Counted from the stretch's first letter, positions 1 to 44,471 are shown. The stretch: DNA of 64,000 bases from Spisula solida (GCA_947247005.1 OX365948.1:52745401-52809400), one strand, 5' to 3'. The notes: generated by a model not told the origin, from the sequence alone. Program-made: numbers and translations.

Positions 1-174
1 TGATGACTCTGGAGTCTGTTGGCTAACTAAATCGCTATGCTAGGAAACGGCTTGCTTCATAAAAGCAGTCCGTTGCATAAGAAACTGCTCGGTAACGCTC
101 GACTAGCAAAGTGCTGAGAAACTGTATGCTACCAGACAGCACTGCTCGCTGGTAGCATGCCATTGCATAGACAC

Positions 175-440
175 AGTAAAGTGCCCGATAGCGCTATTTG
201 ATAGCTTTTTGGGTAGGCAACAGACTCAGTAAAGTGCCCGATAGCGCTATTTGATAGCTTTTTGGGTAGGCAACAGACACAGTAAAGTGCCCGATAGCGC
301 TATTTTGTAGCATTTTGGGTAGGCAACAGACACAGTAAAGTGCCCGATAGCGCTATTTTGTAGCATTTTGGGTGGGCAACAGACACAGTAAAGTGCCCGA
401 TAGCGCTATTTTGTAGCATTTTTGGTGGGCCACTGGCTCC
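175..440. repeat. 53-bp tandem repeat, five units
   Basis: GTGCCCGATAGCGCTAT recurs at 181, 234, 287, 340 and 393, giving an exact period of 53 bp. Units differ at a few bases (TTGATAGC versus TTGTAGC). The stretch just before it (124-172) matches the 3' part of the SINE at 2,890. Confidence 0.95.
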
Positions 441-1261
441 AGCTTCACATGTTCAGGTGTTATGACTGACCCTGAATATTGTTTGCATTTAATGAACTCC
501 ATCTGCAGCATGTACTCACATAAATACCCTTTGTGACATAAAACAATTGTTATGCTCCATTCAGACAAGTGCAAGCATGTTTAAACTTTGAAATTGGAGC
601 CTTTTAAACACTTAAAAAATTACAATTAAAGTCACATTATCTCTCCAAAAACTTTCTTTCCGATCATCCAGTAAATAGACTAAATACTAAGAATTAGGAT
701 ATTTTTAACAAATGACCTATAATTGATGACAGAATGTCAGCTTTATCTGTCAAAATAGTATGCCAAATATCACATTTTAGTCAAATGTATGGATGACAAA
801 ATACTAATTTAGCAAGAGTTGCTCCCCTTAGACTTTAAATTATGCAGTTATTGTTTACATTTCATTATTTTGTTTACAAACCAACTGGAGTCTTTGTTAT
901 GTTTTTTTCCATCTTATGGTGTTTTCCACCTTTGGGACTCAACTTAAGTGCTCAAAATGAACCATTCTGCAGGTAGGTTACCAAGTTATTGCTTTTTGAA
1001 AATAGCTATTTAAGGCATAATGGGACTTTAAAACATTTTTTATGCTAATTTTGTTACTATATGATTAGCTTAATCGTAATTTTGTTATTATGTGTATTAG
1101 CTTTATGCTAAGTTTGTTATTATGCATGGTGTCTTAGATTTCATAATCCCGAATTTGAATAAATGAATTTAAGGTATAAACGTGACAGCCTCTTATATTA
1201 GTTCTTAATTCAGCTATTTTAGGGCTAAATGTCACTCCACTATTAATAAGTATAGGGTACT
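441..1261. other. AT-rich stretch, no gene seen
   Basis: I see no open reading frame with recognisable content and no clear repeat on either strand. Confidence 0.6.
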
Positions 1262-1986
1262 GGGTACTGTTTTATCAAAGCACTTACAGAAAACGTAAAC
1301 TTACGATCAAATTTGAATTCTTTATAATTTGGTAAATGGAGCTGCAATACTTATTATAGCATAAAAACGGTGATTTTGCCTATACGTTAACGGGACGAAA
1401 ACCATGCGTAAACATAAAGATTCACGCGCTGTTAACGTCCAGTTTTACGTATGCTCATTTCAGGGCCGCACCGGCGACTATAAAGGTTGTACAGCTTCAT
1501 ATGAACAGTTATTCCCATTTTATTTCTAAGTACTAACAAGTACTAATTAGTTTTCTATAATATTTAAATTCTGCATTTAAACAAGTCGACGTGCATAACA
1601 ATAACTGGTATGACGTTACGTTTGTTTTCGCGACGTCGTCACAAAATCTCCCGCCAAAATATCATTATTTTGAAATACAAACGCATAAATTGATGTTTTG
1701 TATGCTATAATAGCGTTTACGCATGTTTTTTTCGCTTTATAACATATGCAGAGTCCCTCGGGAGCGTTGGTGCCCTCGCCCTGGCGGGCTTGGGCACCAA
1801 CCGTCCCTCGGGACTCTGCAGATGTTATAGCCCGAAAAAGCATGCGTTAACCCTACATAATGATTCAGTTAATGAACTCATACAAACCATATTTGTCACC
1901 AATTTGCAGTTGTTAAAGAATTATAAAGAATTTAAATTTGAGCGTAACTTTAAGATTGTTGTAAGTGCTTTGATAAAACAGTACCC
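1262..1986. mobile_element. 725-bp TIR element with central hairpin
   Basis: The termini are inverted: GGGTACTGTTTTATCAAAGC at 1262 and its near-complement ending at 1986. Similarity continues inward for about 75 bp on each side. The centre is a GC-rich palindrome. No transposase is encoded, so it is a non-autonomous DNA element. A shorter relative lies at 20,830-21,070 and a single terminus at 39,162-39,180. Confidence 0.8.
1713..1852. repeat. GC-rich long palindrome inside the TIR element
   Basis: Arms of about 60 bp (1713-1775 and 1792-1852) surround a 16-bp loop. The inner arms read GAGTCCCTCGGGA / TCCCTCGGGACTC and GTTGGTGCCC / GGGCACCAAC, and pairing continues outward through GCGTTTACGCATG. 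It stands out sharply from its AT-rich surroundings. Confidence 0.85.
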
Positions 1987-2888
1987 TGATAACTACCTGT
2001 ATTGTGTAATATTGTTGGACATAAGCCTTGTAATGTATGTATTTATTTATTATGTTATACCTTAGTGTAGGAAATGTATCATTTCTGTTAATTTATGATA
2101 ATATGTTTTAGTTTGAACATGTTTTTCTGCTTCTATGCTCGTGTTTGAACTACTTTCTACACATATGCATGTTTAATAGTTTGAACATATTATTCTGTAC
2201 GTATGCTAGTAATTGAACTATTTTATACATGTATGCTTGCTTATTTTGTGTGAGAAATCTGCAGTGATTAAAATTTGTATTTTATATTCTTTATGCTATG
2301 GCTATGTCACTCGTGAAATTTTAAGTCAGATGCTCACGAGATGATATTCCGCGGTAACCACTTGTCATCATTAAATAAATTTCATTCACTAACACTATCT
2401 CAGTATAGATATGTACCTAAGTATTTCCTGCATTTTCTATTAACCCACAATTGTAACCAAAACTTTGATATGTCCCTTACTCACCTTGAGACATTTGCCA
2501 AGTCTCTGATGCATAAATAGGAAGTGAAAATATTCTTTTGTTGTATTTTCACAATTTTTGAATGAAGAGATATTAAATTCAAGTCCTATAAAATGTTTTT
2601 TTAAATGAAATGGTCTTAAGTTCGGGATGGTGTTATAGTGAGGTTTTATTGTGAGTCTGTACGATTGAATGTGTAAAACACAGTTGATTTTGACTATAAA
2701 TGTTAACTTTCTATGCTGTCATAATTCCATATATTATGTTACTGTACCACAATCTTTTGATTATATGCTTAATCACTTTTGTAATTAATAGTTTTATTAA
2801 GATTTTGTATTTAAAATAAATAATAAGAATTTTGATGATTTTGGCTTTTTATATACTGGTATACCTGCTCTCCAGAAGCCATGCCAGT
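1987..2888. other. AT-rich stretch, no gene seen
   Basis: Nothing recognisable apart from loose repetition of the motif GTTTGAACATRTT around 2,110-2,240. Confidence 0.6.
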
Positions 2889-2889
2889 G

Positions 2890-3135
2890 GCCTCCGTAGC
2901 TCAACTGTTAGCGCGCTTGCCGTCTAATCTGGCGACCCGGGTTCAAATCCGGACGGGGCACTCATATATGCCGGCCATATTTCAGCATAAAGCTGACTGG
3001 CAAATAAAGGCTATGCTCGGCCAGAGGTGATTTTGTGGGCAGTGGTGATCAGGTGTGTTTCGCAACTACTTTTCCTTCGGTATGCTATCAGCACACACTG
3101 CTCGCTGGTGGCGTGTCATTAGACTTGGTGAAGCA
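2890..3135 (+). repeat. tRNA-derived SINE, family A
   Basis: The head (about 2890-2961) has an A box (TAGCTCAACTGTTAGCGC) and B box (GGGTTCAAATCC). Acceptor and T stems are mismatched, so it is not a working tRNA. The body continues with CATATTTCAGCATAAAGC, GACTGGCAAATAAA and CTATGCTCGG, which are shared with the copy at 7,498. The last part (3081-3130) is shared with 124-172. Confidence 0.85.
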
Positions 3136-3400
3136 CATCCAGAATTCTCTTGATTGTGCCTTAGTTAGACAACGGGCTCCTTCCGGTATTCTTTGCAATG
3201 TCTGACAAATATTCAAGCATGTTGCTATGGTAACACTCATCGATGCTTGTTGCCATGGTAGCTTCAACCGTCTATACTATGCTACTGTTTGAATAAAAAG
3301 AATAAAAAGGTTAAAGTACAAGTGTTTAAGTCTACCTCTTAGACATTCGTCCGTTTAGCTGACTGTACATTTAACCACCGATCTTCGTGTCACAAGTCGT
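3136..3400. other. no gene seen
   Basis: There is only a small duplicated phrase, TGTTGCTATGGTAAC / TGTTGCCATGGTAGC, near 3,220-3,260. Confidence 0.5.
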
Positions 3401-3604
3401 CTGTTACACTAGGCGCCGATGGCAGCCACAGCACATTGACTTTTGACCCTTTCAGGTACCCATTCATACTCCTGGGTGAAGTGAAGCAACAAGGGTCATT
3501 CTTTTGCTCATAGAAATTGAAAAAGTGGCGCAGACAGGGATCGAACCCGGGACCTCGATCCCGAAGCCCGCACCCTACCTCTAGGCCACTTCTCACCACA
3601 CCAC
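3401..3604 (-). repeat. tRNA-derived SINE, family B (tRNA-Pro-like head)
   Basis: On the minus strand a tRNA-like head spans 3591-3523 with a perfect 7-bp acceptor stem (AAGTGGC/GCCACTT). It also has a B box GGTTCGATCCC and an anticodon loop TTCGGGA that would read CGG (Pro). The anticodon stem does not pair, so it is a SINE head and not a functional gene. The body after it contains AGGAGTATGAATGGGTACC, a phrase of the kind found in invertebrate core SINEs. Confidence 0.75.
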
Positions 3605-4417
3605 TCGGGTTTATATAAATCTAACAACAAGATCGTACATTATTTATGTGTTTATTTCAAGAATGTGAAAATCCCTTTTTCATTCATTTTATAAATCATA
3701 TTAAATTTCTCAAAAGACAAAAAAATCATATTTATCAGTAACAAGTATCTACAATTACATATTACATGTATAACCCACAATGCATTCATATAACAATCAT
3801 ATTTTGGTCAAATCATACATATCAAATATCAGCATAATTTATCTATAATTTATATAGATGTGCGCAACAAACATACCCCATACAAACAATTCGCTGGCTT
3901 AGAATGAAAAGGTCTAAGTACAAAATCGATATTTTAAGAAGACAAGAAAAAAGCCGTCTGAAAACTACTGTTTACTTAGTAAAACAAGCTTTTTCAACTT
4001 CAGTTTGTCAACATGACCTGCTCCGATTTTCATGAAAATAGGCTGATAAGAAGCACCTTGTGATGCAGACGTCTTATATGCATGGATCTTATAAGGTTAC
4101 AACCTGCTCATTCTAAGCCATTGAATTAATTTTCAATTTATCACAATCGCTTATTAACGGTGTTTCACATAGATGCAGTTGCATAAGGTGGAGAATAAAT
4201 TCAGCATATAAAACATCATTAAAAAGTCTTATCAAATCACAATATGTCCCCACCCTGCCCTTGTTCTTTGTACATCACTCTATAAAATATCAATGCATTT
4301 TTGGTCCCATATTGATACAATTAAAAGTAAGTCTTCCACACCAAGACTTAACAATTCTTTTAAAATTTAACACACTGGTCCATACTACATAAGAGGTAGA
4401 TTTTATCTAAAACTAAG
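3605..4417. other. AT-rich stretch, no gene seen
   Basis: No coding signal or clear repeat. It could belong to a long 3' flank of the kinase gene, but nothing proves that. Confidence 0.5.
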
Positions 4418-4545
4418 GAGGCCTTGGGAACAGAATATTTTGAAATACATAATTCAATTTTCAGAAAGTTGGGATAAAAAGAGGCCTTGGGAACAGAATT
4501 TTTGTAATATGTAATTCAATTTTGAGAGCGTTGCCACAAAAAAAG
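4418..4545. repeat. 63-bp direct duplication
   Basis: GAGGCCTTGGGAACAGAAT occurs at 4418 and again at 4481, followed in both by AT-rich sequence with TAATTCAATTTT. Two copies only. Confidence 0.8.
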
Positions 4546-4666
4546 ACAAAAGATAATGTGAAATTAGTTAAAACAATAAATAAATCCTCTAACTTTCAAA
4601 AAGAAATACATGTACATATCTTAAAGGATTTCCTAACCCTTGGATTGTTGCATGTTAGATACATTG

Positions 4667-4873
4667 TACAGTAAAATCATTATTTTTTGAGGGAGTTGAA
4701 TTTTTGTTGATTTCGTTGTTAAACTCGACCACGAAATCTAATGAACACGAATAATCGAACTCCCGAATGGTTATACCGTTCCATGTTTGTAATCCACGAA
4801 CTTGCGACCCCTCCAAAGAATTTTTATTAAAATTCACGAAATTTAATACCGTTGAATATGTGATTTTACAGTA
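4667..4873. mobile_element. TIR element (TTACTGTAAAATCA family)
   Basis: The ends are inverted (TACAGTAAAATCA and TGATTTTACAGTA). Inside, TTTTTTGAGGGAGTTGAAT matches the other end of the copy at 26,054-26,278, which lies in the opposite orientation. No coding capacity. Confidence 0.75.
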
Positions 4874-5495
4874 AAACTTACATTTTTGAGAGTAATGCCA
4901 TGTAACCCTCGTCTATATGACCAAACAATGCAAAGCACTATTGTATGACCGTCATCATTTAACACTTCCAGACATACTCATACATGTATTTTAAATAAAG
5001 TCACAACACACCCCTAGATTTCTGAGCACTTCTAAAGGCATCATGACAACTTTCATCGACCATTTAGCATATGTATGGCTAAGAAGTGAGAACATCATTA
5101 TTAAAAATACTAATCAGTGTTGTACATAAATTATAATAAAGCATTCATACAAAAAGGGAACTATACATGTATAATGTGAGATAATATGCTTCAGAGATCA
5201 ATTATTAGTTCTATTTGAGACAAAAATATAATTCCAATACACTGTATACAGTACAGCATCGTTGACACTTTCCCTAATGCAAGGCACCCATCTTCAATAT
5301 CTAGACATTTTCGTCAAGACCTTTCAAAGCCATTCACATACTTAACATAAAAAAGTTAAAAACCAAGCAGAGGTTGGTAGCATTTATAAATCATGTATAT
5401 TTATATTTTAGAGACAAGTTTTGAAAGATGTCTTCCATTACGAACACAAAATGTGGGAAATATTCCACAAAAACAGGCTTTCACACAAATCACAT

Positions 5496-5696
5496 TACTG
5501 TCCAGTTAGGATACTAATAGAGTGACGCAGCGGTCGAGACCACTATTACGGTGTAAAACCAATTATAAAGGCTTACCCAGACATCCATAATTCCATTGCA
5601 AAAACTAAAATATTTTACCTGTTTAGACAATAGTTGTAATCTTTTGGGTACACATAAAAAGAAACATCACTCTTACATTATCCTAACTGGACAGTA
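5496..5696. mobile_element. 201-bp MITE
   Basis: Terminal inverted repeats TACTGTCCAGTTAGGATA and TATCCTAACTGGACAGTA match perfectly over 18 bp. Just inside lies a weaker inverted match (AATAGAGTGA / TCACTCTTA). No other copy seen in the window. Confidence 0.85.
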
Positions 5697-5818
5697 CCTG
5701 GAGTAAAAACCAACCCCCGGGTTGACAATTTCACATGCTAATCAACATTCCCAGAAAGCTTTTGAGACCATAGCTACAATATCCAGAAATGTTTGTGACA
5801 AAATGTTTTTGTCTGTCA

Positions 5819-5947
5819 TACCGTACATACCCGATTATAAGACAGCCTGGATTATTAGACGCACCCCAGACAATGGACTGGCAATATGGGATTTTTGCAT
5901 AGACCGTCCTATAAGTATGGTCATCTTATAAACAAGTATATATGGTA
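5819..5947. mobile_element. 129-bp MITE (ACCGTA family)
   Basis: TACCGTACATACCCGATTAT with TAAGACAG inside faces an imperfect inverted end (CTTATAAACAAGTATATATGGTA). It resembles the larger element at 27,714-27,924 at its termini. Confidence 0.55.
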
Positions 5948-6290
5948 ATACAAAACATTTGAAAACCTGGTGAAAAGTCTCGAGTAAACAGAGTTAAACA
6001 GCTTTCCTAATGATTCATAATATTTGGAAATAACTTTCAAACAAAATCACACTTAATCAAGAACAGAAAATATAACATTCAAATATAAATCACTAACTGA
6101 ACAAACAAAAACAATTATCCTTCCTAGCACATCTTGCATTGGTAACAATTTAACCCAGGCAGACACCACTTCATATATACCTCATATTCCTCTCAACTAT
6201 AGATACAGATGCATTACTGTGTATTCGTATAAAATTTATTCTGTGAAAATAGAGCATCACTGACAGTGAACATTACTGATTTCGCAGAAT

Positions 6291-6598
6291 TCTAGTACAT
6301 GAATCAGACGCCGTACAAGTAGCAGACGCTGTACATGTAGCAGACGCCGTACAAGTAGCAGACGCTGTACATGTAGCAGACGCCTTAAAAGTAGCAGACA
6401 CCGTACAAGTTGCAGACACTGTACAAGTAGCAGACGCCGTACAAGTAGCAGGCGCCATACAAGTAGCAGGCGCCGTACAAGTAGCAGGCGCCATACAAGT
6501 AGCAGGCGCCATACAAGTAGCAGACGCTGTACAAGTTGCAGACGCTGTACAATTAGCAGATGCCATACAAGTAGCAGATGCCATACAAGTAGCAGATT
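6291..6598. repeat. 18-bp minisatellite, about 17 units
   Basis: GTACAAGTAGCAGACGCC is repeated with few changes (CATACAAGTAGCAGGCGC and similar). The period is a multiple of three, so several frames stay open, but the peptides are pure repeats without a gene context. Confidence 0.95.
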
Positions 6599-6599
6599 G

Positions 6600-7495
6600 C
6601 ACAATTACAGAAGAATACAATAAACACATGCTTTCATGAACTCTTAAAATTATTGTGTTTGTTTGGCAAAAAGAGTCATTTAAATTTGTGCAATATACTT
6701 TTTGCATTATCACATATAAGGCAGAACAATTATGACAGTATAAAAATAAAGCCACCTGATTGGCTAATATTAATGTCATTCCTGACAGGCTTATTTATTG
6801 CCATTTCTGACTGGCTGATTCGCCATCTAGCCTGATTGGCTAATTTATTGCCATTTCATTGGCTAACTTCACCATATTATACAGTATAGCCGGCTTAGCT
6901 AACTTATTGCAATGCATACTAATTGTATGGTATAAAAATTCACTGTTTGTGAACAAAATACGAAAATTGAATGTTGTCAAATAGCAGGGCATGGACATTG
7001 CATTACAGATAAATTACACAACAATACACAGCTTCACTTTCAAATATAGCACAGAGAATTTGACCTGGTCCTGGCCTTTATGCATAAATATATAACAACG
7101 TTCTTGCGTTGAATATATGAAATTTTGCAAGCAAATCATGCAATATCGGTCCATTGGATTTGTGTTTGTATTACACCTTGTTCATCTTAGTTATACTGCC
7201 TGCTTATGAAAACATACAGCTGGGATTATAAATATAGACAAGAAGAAATTAGGTGTTAAATTATGCTAATAGAAGGTCAAGGATCAAGTCAAATTCTCTG
7301 TACTATAGATTGTTTGTAATAGAACTCTACATACACATTTAAATAATATAATCATCATCATAAAATACTAAATTATGAGTATCAACACTATCACAATTTG
7401 CTTGACAACATTTGTCTGTGGTTTTCAGTGACGATGGTTTCTGCAAGAATTACAAAATGTATCAAAAAATCATCACAATAATTGGTCACATTCTG
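6600..7495. other. no gene seen; ATTGGCTAA repeats
   Basis: Between 6,755 and 6,900 the phrases GATTGGCTAA, TTTATTGCCATTTC and ATTGGCTAAC recur about three times in degenerate form. The rest is unassigned AT-rich DNA. Confidence 0.5.
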
Positions 7496-7497
7496 AG

Positions 7498-7630
7498 CCT
7501 CTGTAGCTCAATGGTTAGGGTGCATGCCATCTAAACTGGTGACCCGGGTTCAATTACAGGTGGAGGCACTCATATGCCTGTCATATTTCAGTAGAAAGCT
7601 AACTGGCAAATAAACACTATGCTCGGCTCT
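7498..7630 (+). repeat. tRNA-derived SINE, family A, shorter copy
   Basis: Same family as 2,890: GCCTCTGTAGCTCAATGG (A box), GACCCGGGTTCAA (B box), then CATATTTCAGTAGAAAGC, ACTGGCAAATAAA and CTATGCTCGGC. It stops there, whereas the other copy continues for at least 100 bp more. Confidence 0.85.
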
Positions 7631-8073
7631 ACACATTTTTCCAGCTTTTTTTCACATTATGGATAAAATCAGCGATTTAGTTTTTTTGCTTAATTTTACT
7701 CTAGGCAATAAAATTAATAAAAAATTAATTTGAAAGAAAAGTCAAACTCAAAGGGCCGAATGATCAACTTTGAAAACTTTTCAAGAATAAAATCGGTGAG
7801 CTATCGATAAGTATGGTATTCTTGCAAATGAACAAAACAATGGTAGCTCTAGTAGAAGTTTTTACAAATCTAGCGGAAAAGTGGTTTCATAACACAAATA
7901 TATGTTTTGTATACACGTTAGCGATGCAGGTTTATAGATCAAATGAACTAAATTCACATGGTATATATAGTTCTAGTAAAAGCTCGTTAAAACCATACAT
8001 CACCATGACGACAGAGAAAACAATGATGATTTCCCTGATGTTTTGTTTTCAATGGATATGTACATGTCTAACA
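7631..8073. other. no gene seen
   Basis: An 89-codon open frame (7813-8082, plus) has no recognisable domain, and its end runs into a tandem repeat. I do not support it as a gene. Confidence 0.5.
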
Positions 8074-8290
8074 TTAATGTGATGACATCGCCAAACCGAT
8101 GTCACAAAATTAATGTGAAGTCACAAATGTGACGTCATCATAAAACCAATGTCACAAATGTGATTTCGTCACCAAACCAATGTTGCAAATGTGATGTCAT
8201 CGCCGAACTTAGGTCACAAATGTGACGTTATCACAAAACCAATGTTGCAAATGTGACATCATCACCAAACTAATGTCGCAAATATGATGC
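8074..8290. repeat. ~33-bp tandem repeat with CRE-like motifs
   Basis: About six units of the form AATGTGACGTCATCACC then AAACCAATGTCGCAA, diverged from each other. One unit carries a perfect TGACGTCA (near 8,130). It lies about 0.7 kb beyond the kinase stop codon. Confidence 0.85.
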
Positions 8291-8982
8291 AGCACATTGC
8301 ATTTTTATATTATTGCATAATATATGAAAGAAAGGGGGATTAATTGTGAGATGAAAGTATCATATACATATGCTGCTGTGACTATTCATGCTACCACTAT
8401 ACAATGTATTATTGTTTTGAGCAACAAGATAATGCAATGAATGACACAGCTCTCCCTACTATATATTTATATATAATATATTTATATATATATAACACAC
8501 ATTGCCTTGACTTGGCAAAGAATAAAGAACACTTTGTGTTGATATGGGACTAATTTCCAACTATTGCTCAATCACTTCCCCCAATGTTACTTACACGTCA
8601 TTGTCAGCATCAGTAGAAAGAGTTATATACCTTTAGTATTTATTGCATTTGACTCTATTATGCATAAAATACAACTTATATACGCACTGTTTTTGACACA
8701 TCGTTAAATCCCTGCCTTCTCTAAGAGTGTTCTATATACTTTATATAGGGTGTCCAGATATACTGAGCAAGGTACATTAATCACAGTTTAGCCGAAATTA
8801 GCATAGTGCAGACATGTGGACGAACGTCCAGCCACCGAGGTACATCATATATAAATGATTATTAACTTCGTCAATCAAATCAATTCTGTACACAATGCCG
8901 AATTCTTCGTCCACTATCGAAAGACAATTTGCTTGTTTATTATGCGAAAAGTAACCAAAATCTCCGAAGAAACTCTCTGTCT
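8291..8982 (-). other. 3' flank / 3' UTR of the kinase gene
   Basis: The DNA directly after the stop codon; the 3' UTR must begin here on the minus strand. An alternating AT tract is at about 8,460-8,490. No other gene seen. Confidence 0.5.
8636..8941 (-). other. candidate polyadenylation signals of PLK
   Basis: On the minus strand AATAAA occurs at 8936-8941 (42 bases after the stop) and at 8639-8644 (about 340 bases after the stop). Either could end the transcript, and further TTTATT matches occur lower down in this AT-rich DNA. There is no way to choose from sequence alone. Confidence 0.3.
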
Positions 8983-41559
<32,577 letters not shown>

Positions 41560-44038
41560 CTGAAAATATAACAAAAATAATCAGTACTGAACCAGCAGAA
41601 AATACAAATACGTTTTTATAACTACATTAAAATATCACCTTCGTGCATTTGTTCAAATAATATTGGTATTAAAACAAGATAATGGTGTAAATAACGAGAA
41701 CATGTTTACGGTAATAATAACACACAAACTGAACTCCACCAGAAATTTACATAATATTAAGCTATTACAACCAGCATTATTAGAATTTTGAAAACTTGGG
41801 GAGCTGCTTTTCATACATATCGTTAGAGAAACATGTCATACACTTTAGTGCAGGAAGAAAATGTGTGTGATAATACATGTAAATTCAAACAATAACATTT
41901 TATGCGTAAGTTCATTTTTCTTTTTTGCGTGTTCTTTTTTGTGCCTTTCAGGGATTTAAGTGCTGCTTTCTATGTCCGATTTGTATTTATCTTTTTAGAC
42001 CAACCATTGTTTGCAAACAATCAACATACAGAATCATTGAATGGACATAAACAGTGAAACCCGAGATTTATACATCAAAGTTCATCAGATATAAAACTGT
42101 TTTACTACAACTGTAGAAATTCTAATGTAAAAGTACAATAAAAAGACTGAGGCTATTGTCATAAAGTGTCCCCCCTGACAATGATCTTCAGCAATATTAT
42201 AAGTCATACATCATGTTCGGTTGTTAACCCAAATTTCACTGCCAAAACTATACAGGCATTATGATAATACACAGCAATTATAATAAACGAGACATAAATT
42301 CAAAAGGTTACAACAATGGCAGAATAGGAGAATAAATATGAAATTTTATATTCGTGGGAACGATGGTCTAAATCATCATCATATATCTATGTTTTTAACC
42401 TGCACTTTGATGTAGGCTACCAGGCCAAGGACTAGTTATAATACAACATGCATGCATGCCTTCCATTTTTGTTCATACATCAATTTTTACCACAAATGAC
42501 TGAATTTGGTTTTTTTTGTGGTATTATCAAAGGGTCGCATTGCATGATTCACATACATTATATATACTCATAAAACACTTCTTGTTAGCTATTAATTTAA
42601 GTAGTTGGTCATATTTTGTATTTTTTCAAATATCTCCGAAGTGGAGAGCAGCTGACAGATGTACCAAACATGTTTTCTAAGATTGAAGAGTGGTAATGTT
42701 TACTAGATCATGTTTTCTAGATACTAGTTTTATTACACATAGTTACATAGGTTTATACAGCACTTACTACTCTAAAAGTGGCAAATGAAGCGAAGAAATC
42801 ATTTGGAAAATTCATAAATTATATATAAGTTGTGAAAAAAACTCAGATGAAGAGATACACAAAACTAGGTGATAAAATACAACTTCCTTTCGCTCTTGAA
42901 GACACGCCCATAAATCACAAATGTAAACAAAGTGAAAATATGTAAATATTGACTCTGAAGTGATAAAAGATAGCAAGAACCTTTCATGTCTCAACACAAA
43001 ATCAGTGATAGAGTAATGCTGTATACATATAGCCACAGTGACTTAAATCATAACATTGGTTGGTAACTGGTATTATTGAAAAAAATACAAAAAAAAAAAA
43101 ATACAAAAAAAATAAATTGTTCACTGATACTTTTGTTTTAACTACTTACACTTTGAGGTAAAAAACATAATATTTATATTGCAAAGTTACCTAATTTGAA
43201 TTTGTCATGAATAAATACACATTAGTCATAAAATGTCCCTTATACTAATATAAATGTAAACAGACAAGAGGAAGTCTCAACGGGACAAAAGCAATATTGA
43301 CAAGGTCTATAGCCAAACATAGGGATACGTGTGTAGCCAAACACTTCGACCAACGAAGGAAACTAATTACTGTTAGCGATATATAACTAGTTCATTAGTG
43401 GATCTTCTCGGGTCAGTTCAATGAAAGTTGACCAGGGAAATATGTTTCCCCGAGTTTTCTCCAGGATATATACAGTTATTCAATTTCCCTGATCAGTGGG
43501 AAGTTGGATACATTTCGATCTTATTCAACAAATGAGATCTCATGAGAGATAAAGCCTGTGGTCCAGGGATACACACACATAAACATAGTTCCATGAACAG
43601 ATTACAACCATAATACATGAGTATATTCAGTATAAACAAGTTTTGGAGTTATTTATTTAGCAGGAATAATTAATCTAACTAGCCATATCAAAGGTTTATG
43701 TCAATAGTAACAAACAGGAAAGGTTTGTTTCTGTATATATACAAACTCAAACCAGACCGATGTAATGGTGGTTTCTTACACTAAACAAAACCCTAGAGAC
43801 CATGTTAACATTCCGCTGACCTGGTGAACTGATCTACTAGAATACGAGTAGAATACTTCATTGAGCTGATTGGCGGGAGTTCATCAAATTCTGATATAAT
43901 CAAGTTCGAAGAAGATGAATGGGAAATGAGTAGAGATACACGAGTTGTCAGAGATATCTGATTCCAGATAGAGGTCATAACATCTGCTGTCAATTTATAA
44001 CAAACGATTTCCTTCCATGGTGAAACTACAACTTGATT
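41560..44038. other. upstream of visible PLK exons, no gene seen
   Basis: I looked on the minus strand for an exon ending in Gly-Lys before GT and for open frames with kinase N-terminal character. Nothing convincing. Poly-A tracts at 43,080-43,115. Confidence 0.5.
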
Positions 44039-44173
44039 CCTAAGAAATTATATCACAAAATACAGAGTTTTGGCGTCCCCAGTTTTCGCCCATTTACTAT
44101 GTATACAAGAGAATAGGCTGAAAAATCGGGGATGACAAAACTGTATTTTGTGATATAATTTCTTACGCCTGTG
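44039..44173. mobile_element. hAT-like MITE, CCTAAGAAATTATATCAC family, copy 1
   Basis: CCTAAGAAATTATATCACAA with AATACAGAGTTTTG faces CAAAACTGTATTTTGTGATA and TAATTTCTTACGCCTGTG. The same ends bound 48,317-48,448. Confidence 0.88.
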
Positions 44174-44280
44174 ATTGAACCATATTGTATTAAGGTATAT
44201 GCAATACTGGAAGCAGTTCATCTTAGAAATTCAAAGATTTGAATGCACAAACTGTCACAGAAAATGGGAAATAAAATTGT

Positions 44281-44330
44281 CAAAATGATAATAACAAATC
44301 GGTAAGGGAAGGCAGCACTGAACAGAAATG
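44281..44330 (-). repeat. partial copy of dispersed GAGTGCTGCCTTCC repeat
   Basis: Minus strand CAGTGCTGCCTTCCCTTACC then GATTTGTTATTATCATTTTG matches the 3' part of the repeats at 13,661 and 50,489. Confidence 0.6.
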
Positions 44331-44471
44331 ACAGAACACGAAAGACACCAAAAAGGAAAACACAAAAGAGAAATCACAGACCACAAGCACACACGAGAAT
44401 GACAAACACAAAACAATGAACAAGAAAAACACAGAATGGCAAATGAATGCATGTTCATATACGTAGTCCAT

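Noticed and set aside
1616..2065. Two open frames with a GTNxPxGLCxCY phrase on opposite strands
   Set aside because: Both run through the arms of the palindrome at 1,713-1,852, which explains the similar peptides.
2890..2961. Possible functional tRNA gene
   Set aside because: Acceptor and T stems have mismatches, and the sequence continues into a SINE body shared with 7,498.
6257..6779. Two long overlapping open frames with ATC/SAT and LLLVRR peptide repeats
   Set aside because: They are products of the 18-bp minisatellite, whose length is a multiple of three; no start context, no domain, open in several frames.
43805..43993. Ser-rich minus-strand open frame upstream of PLK, considered as first exon
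   Set aside because: No donor in a usable phase and no resemblance to a Polo kinase N-terminus or glycine loop.
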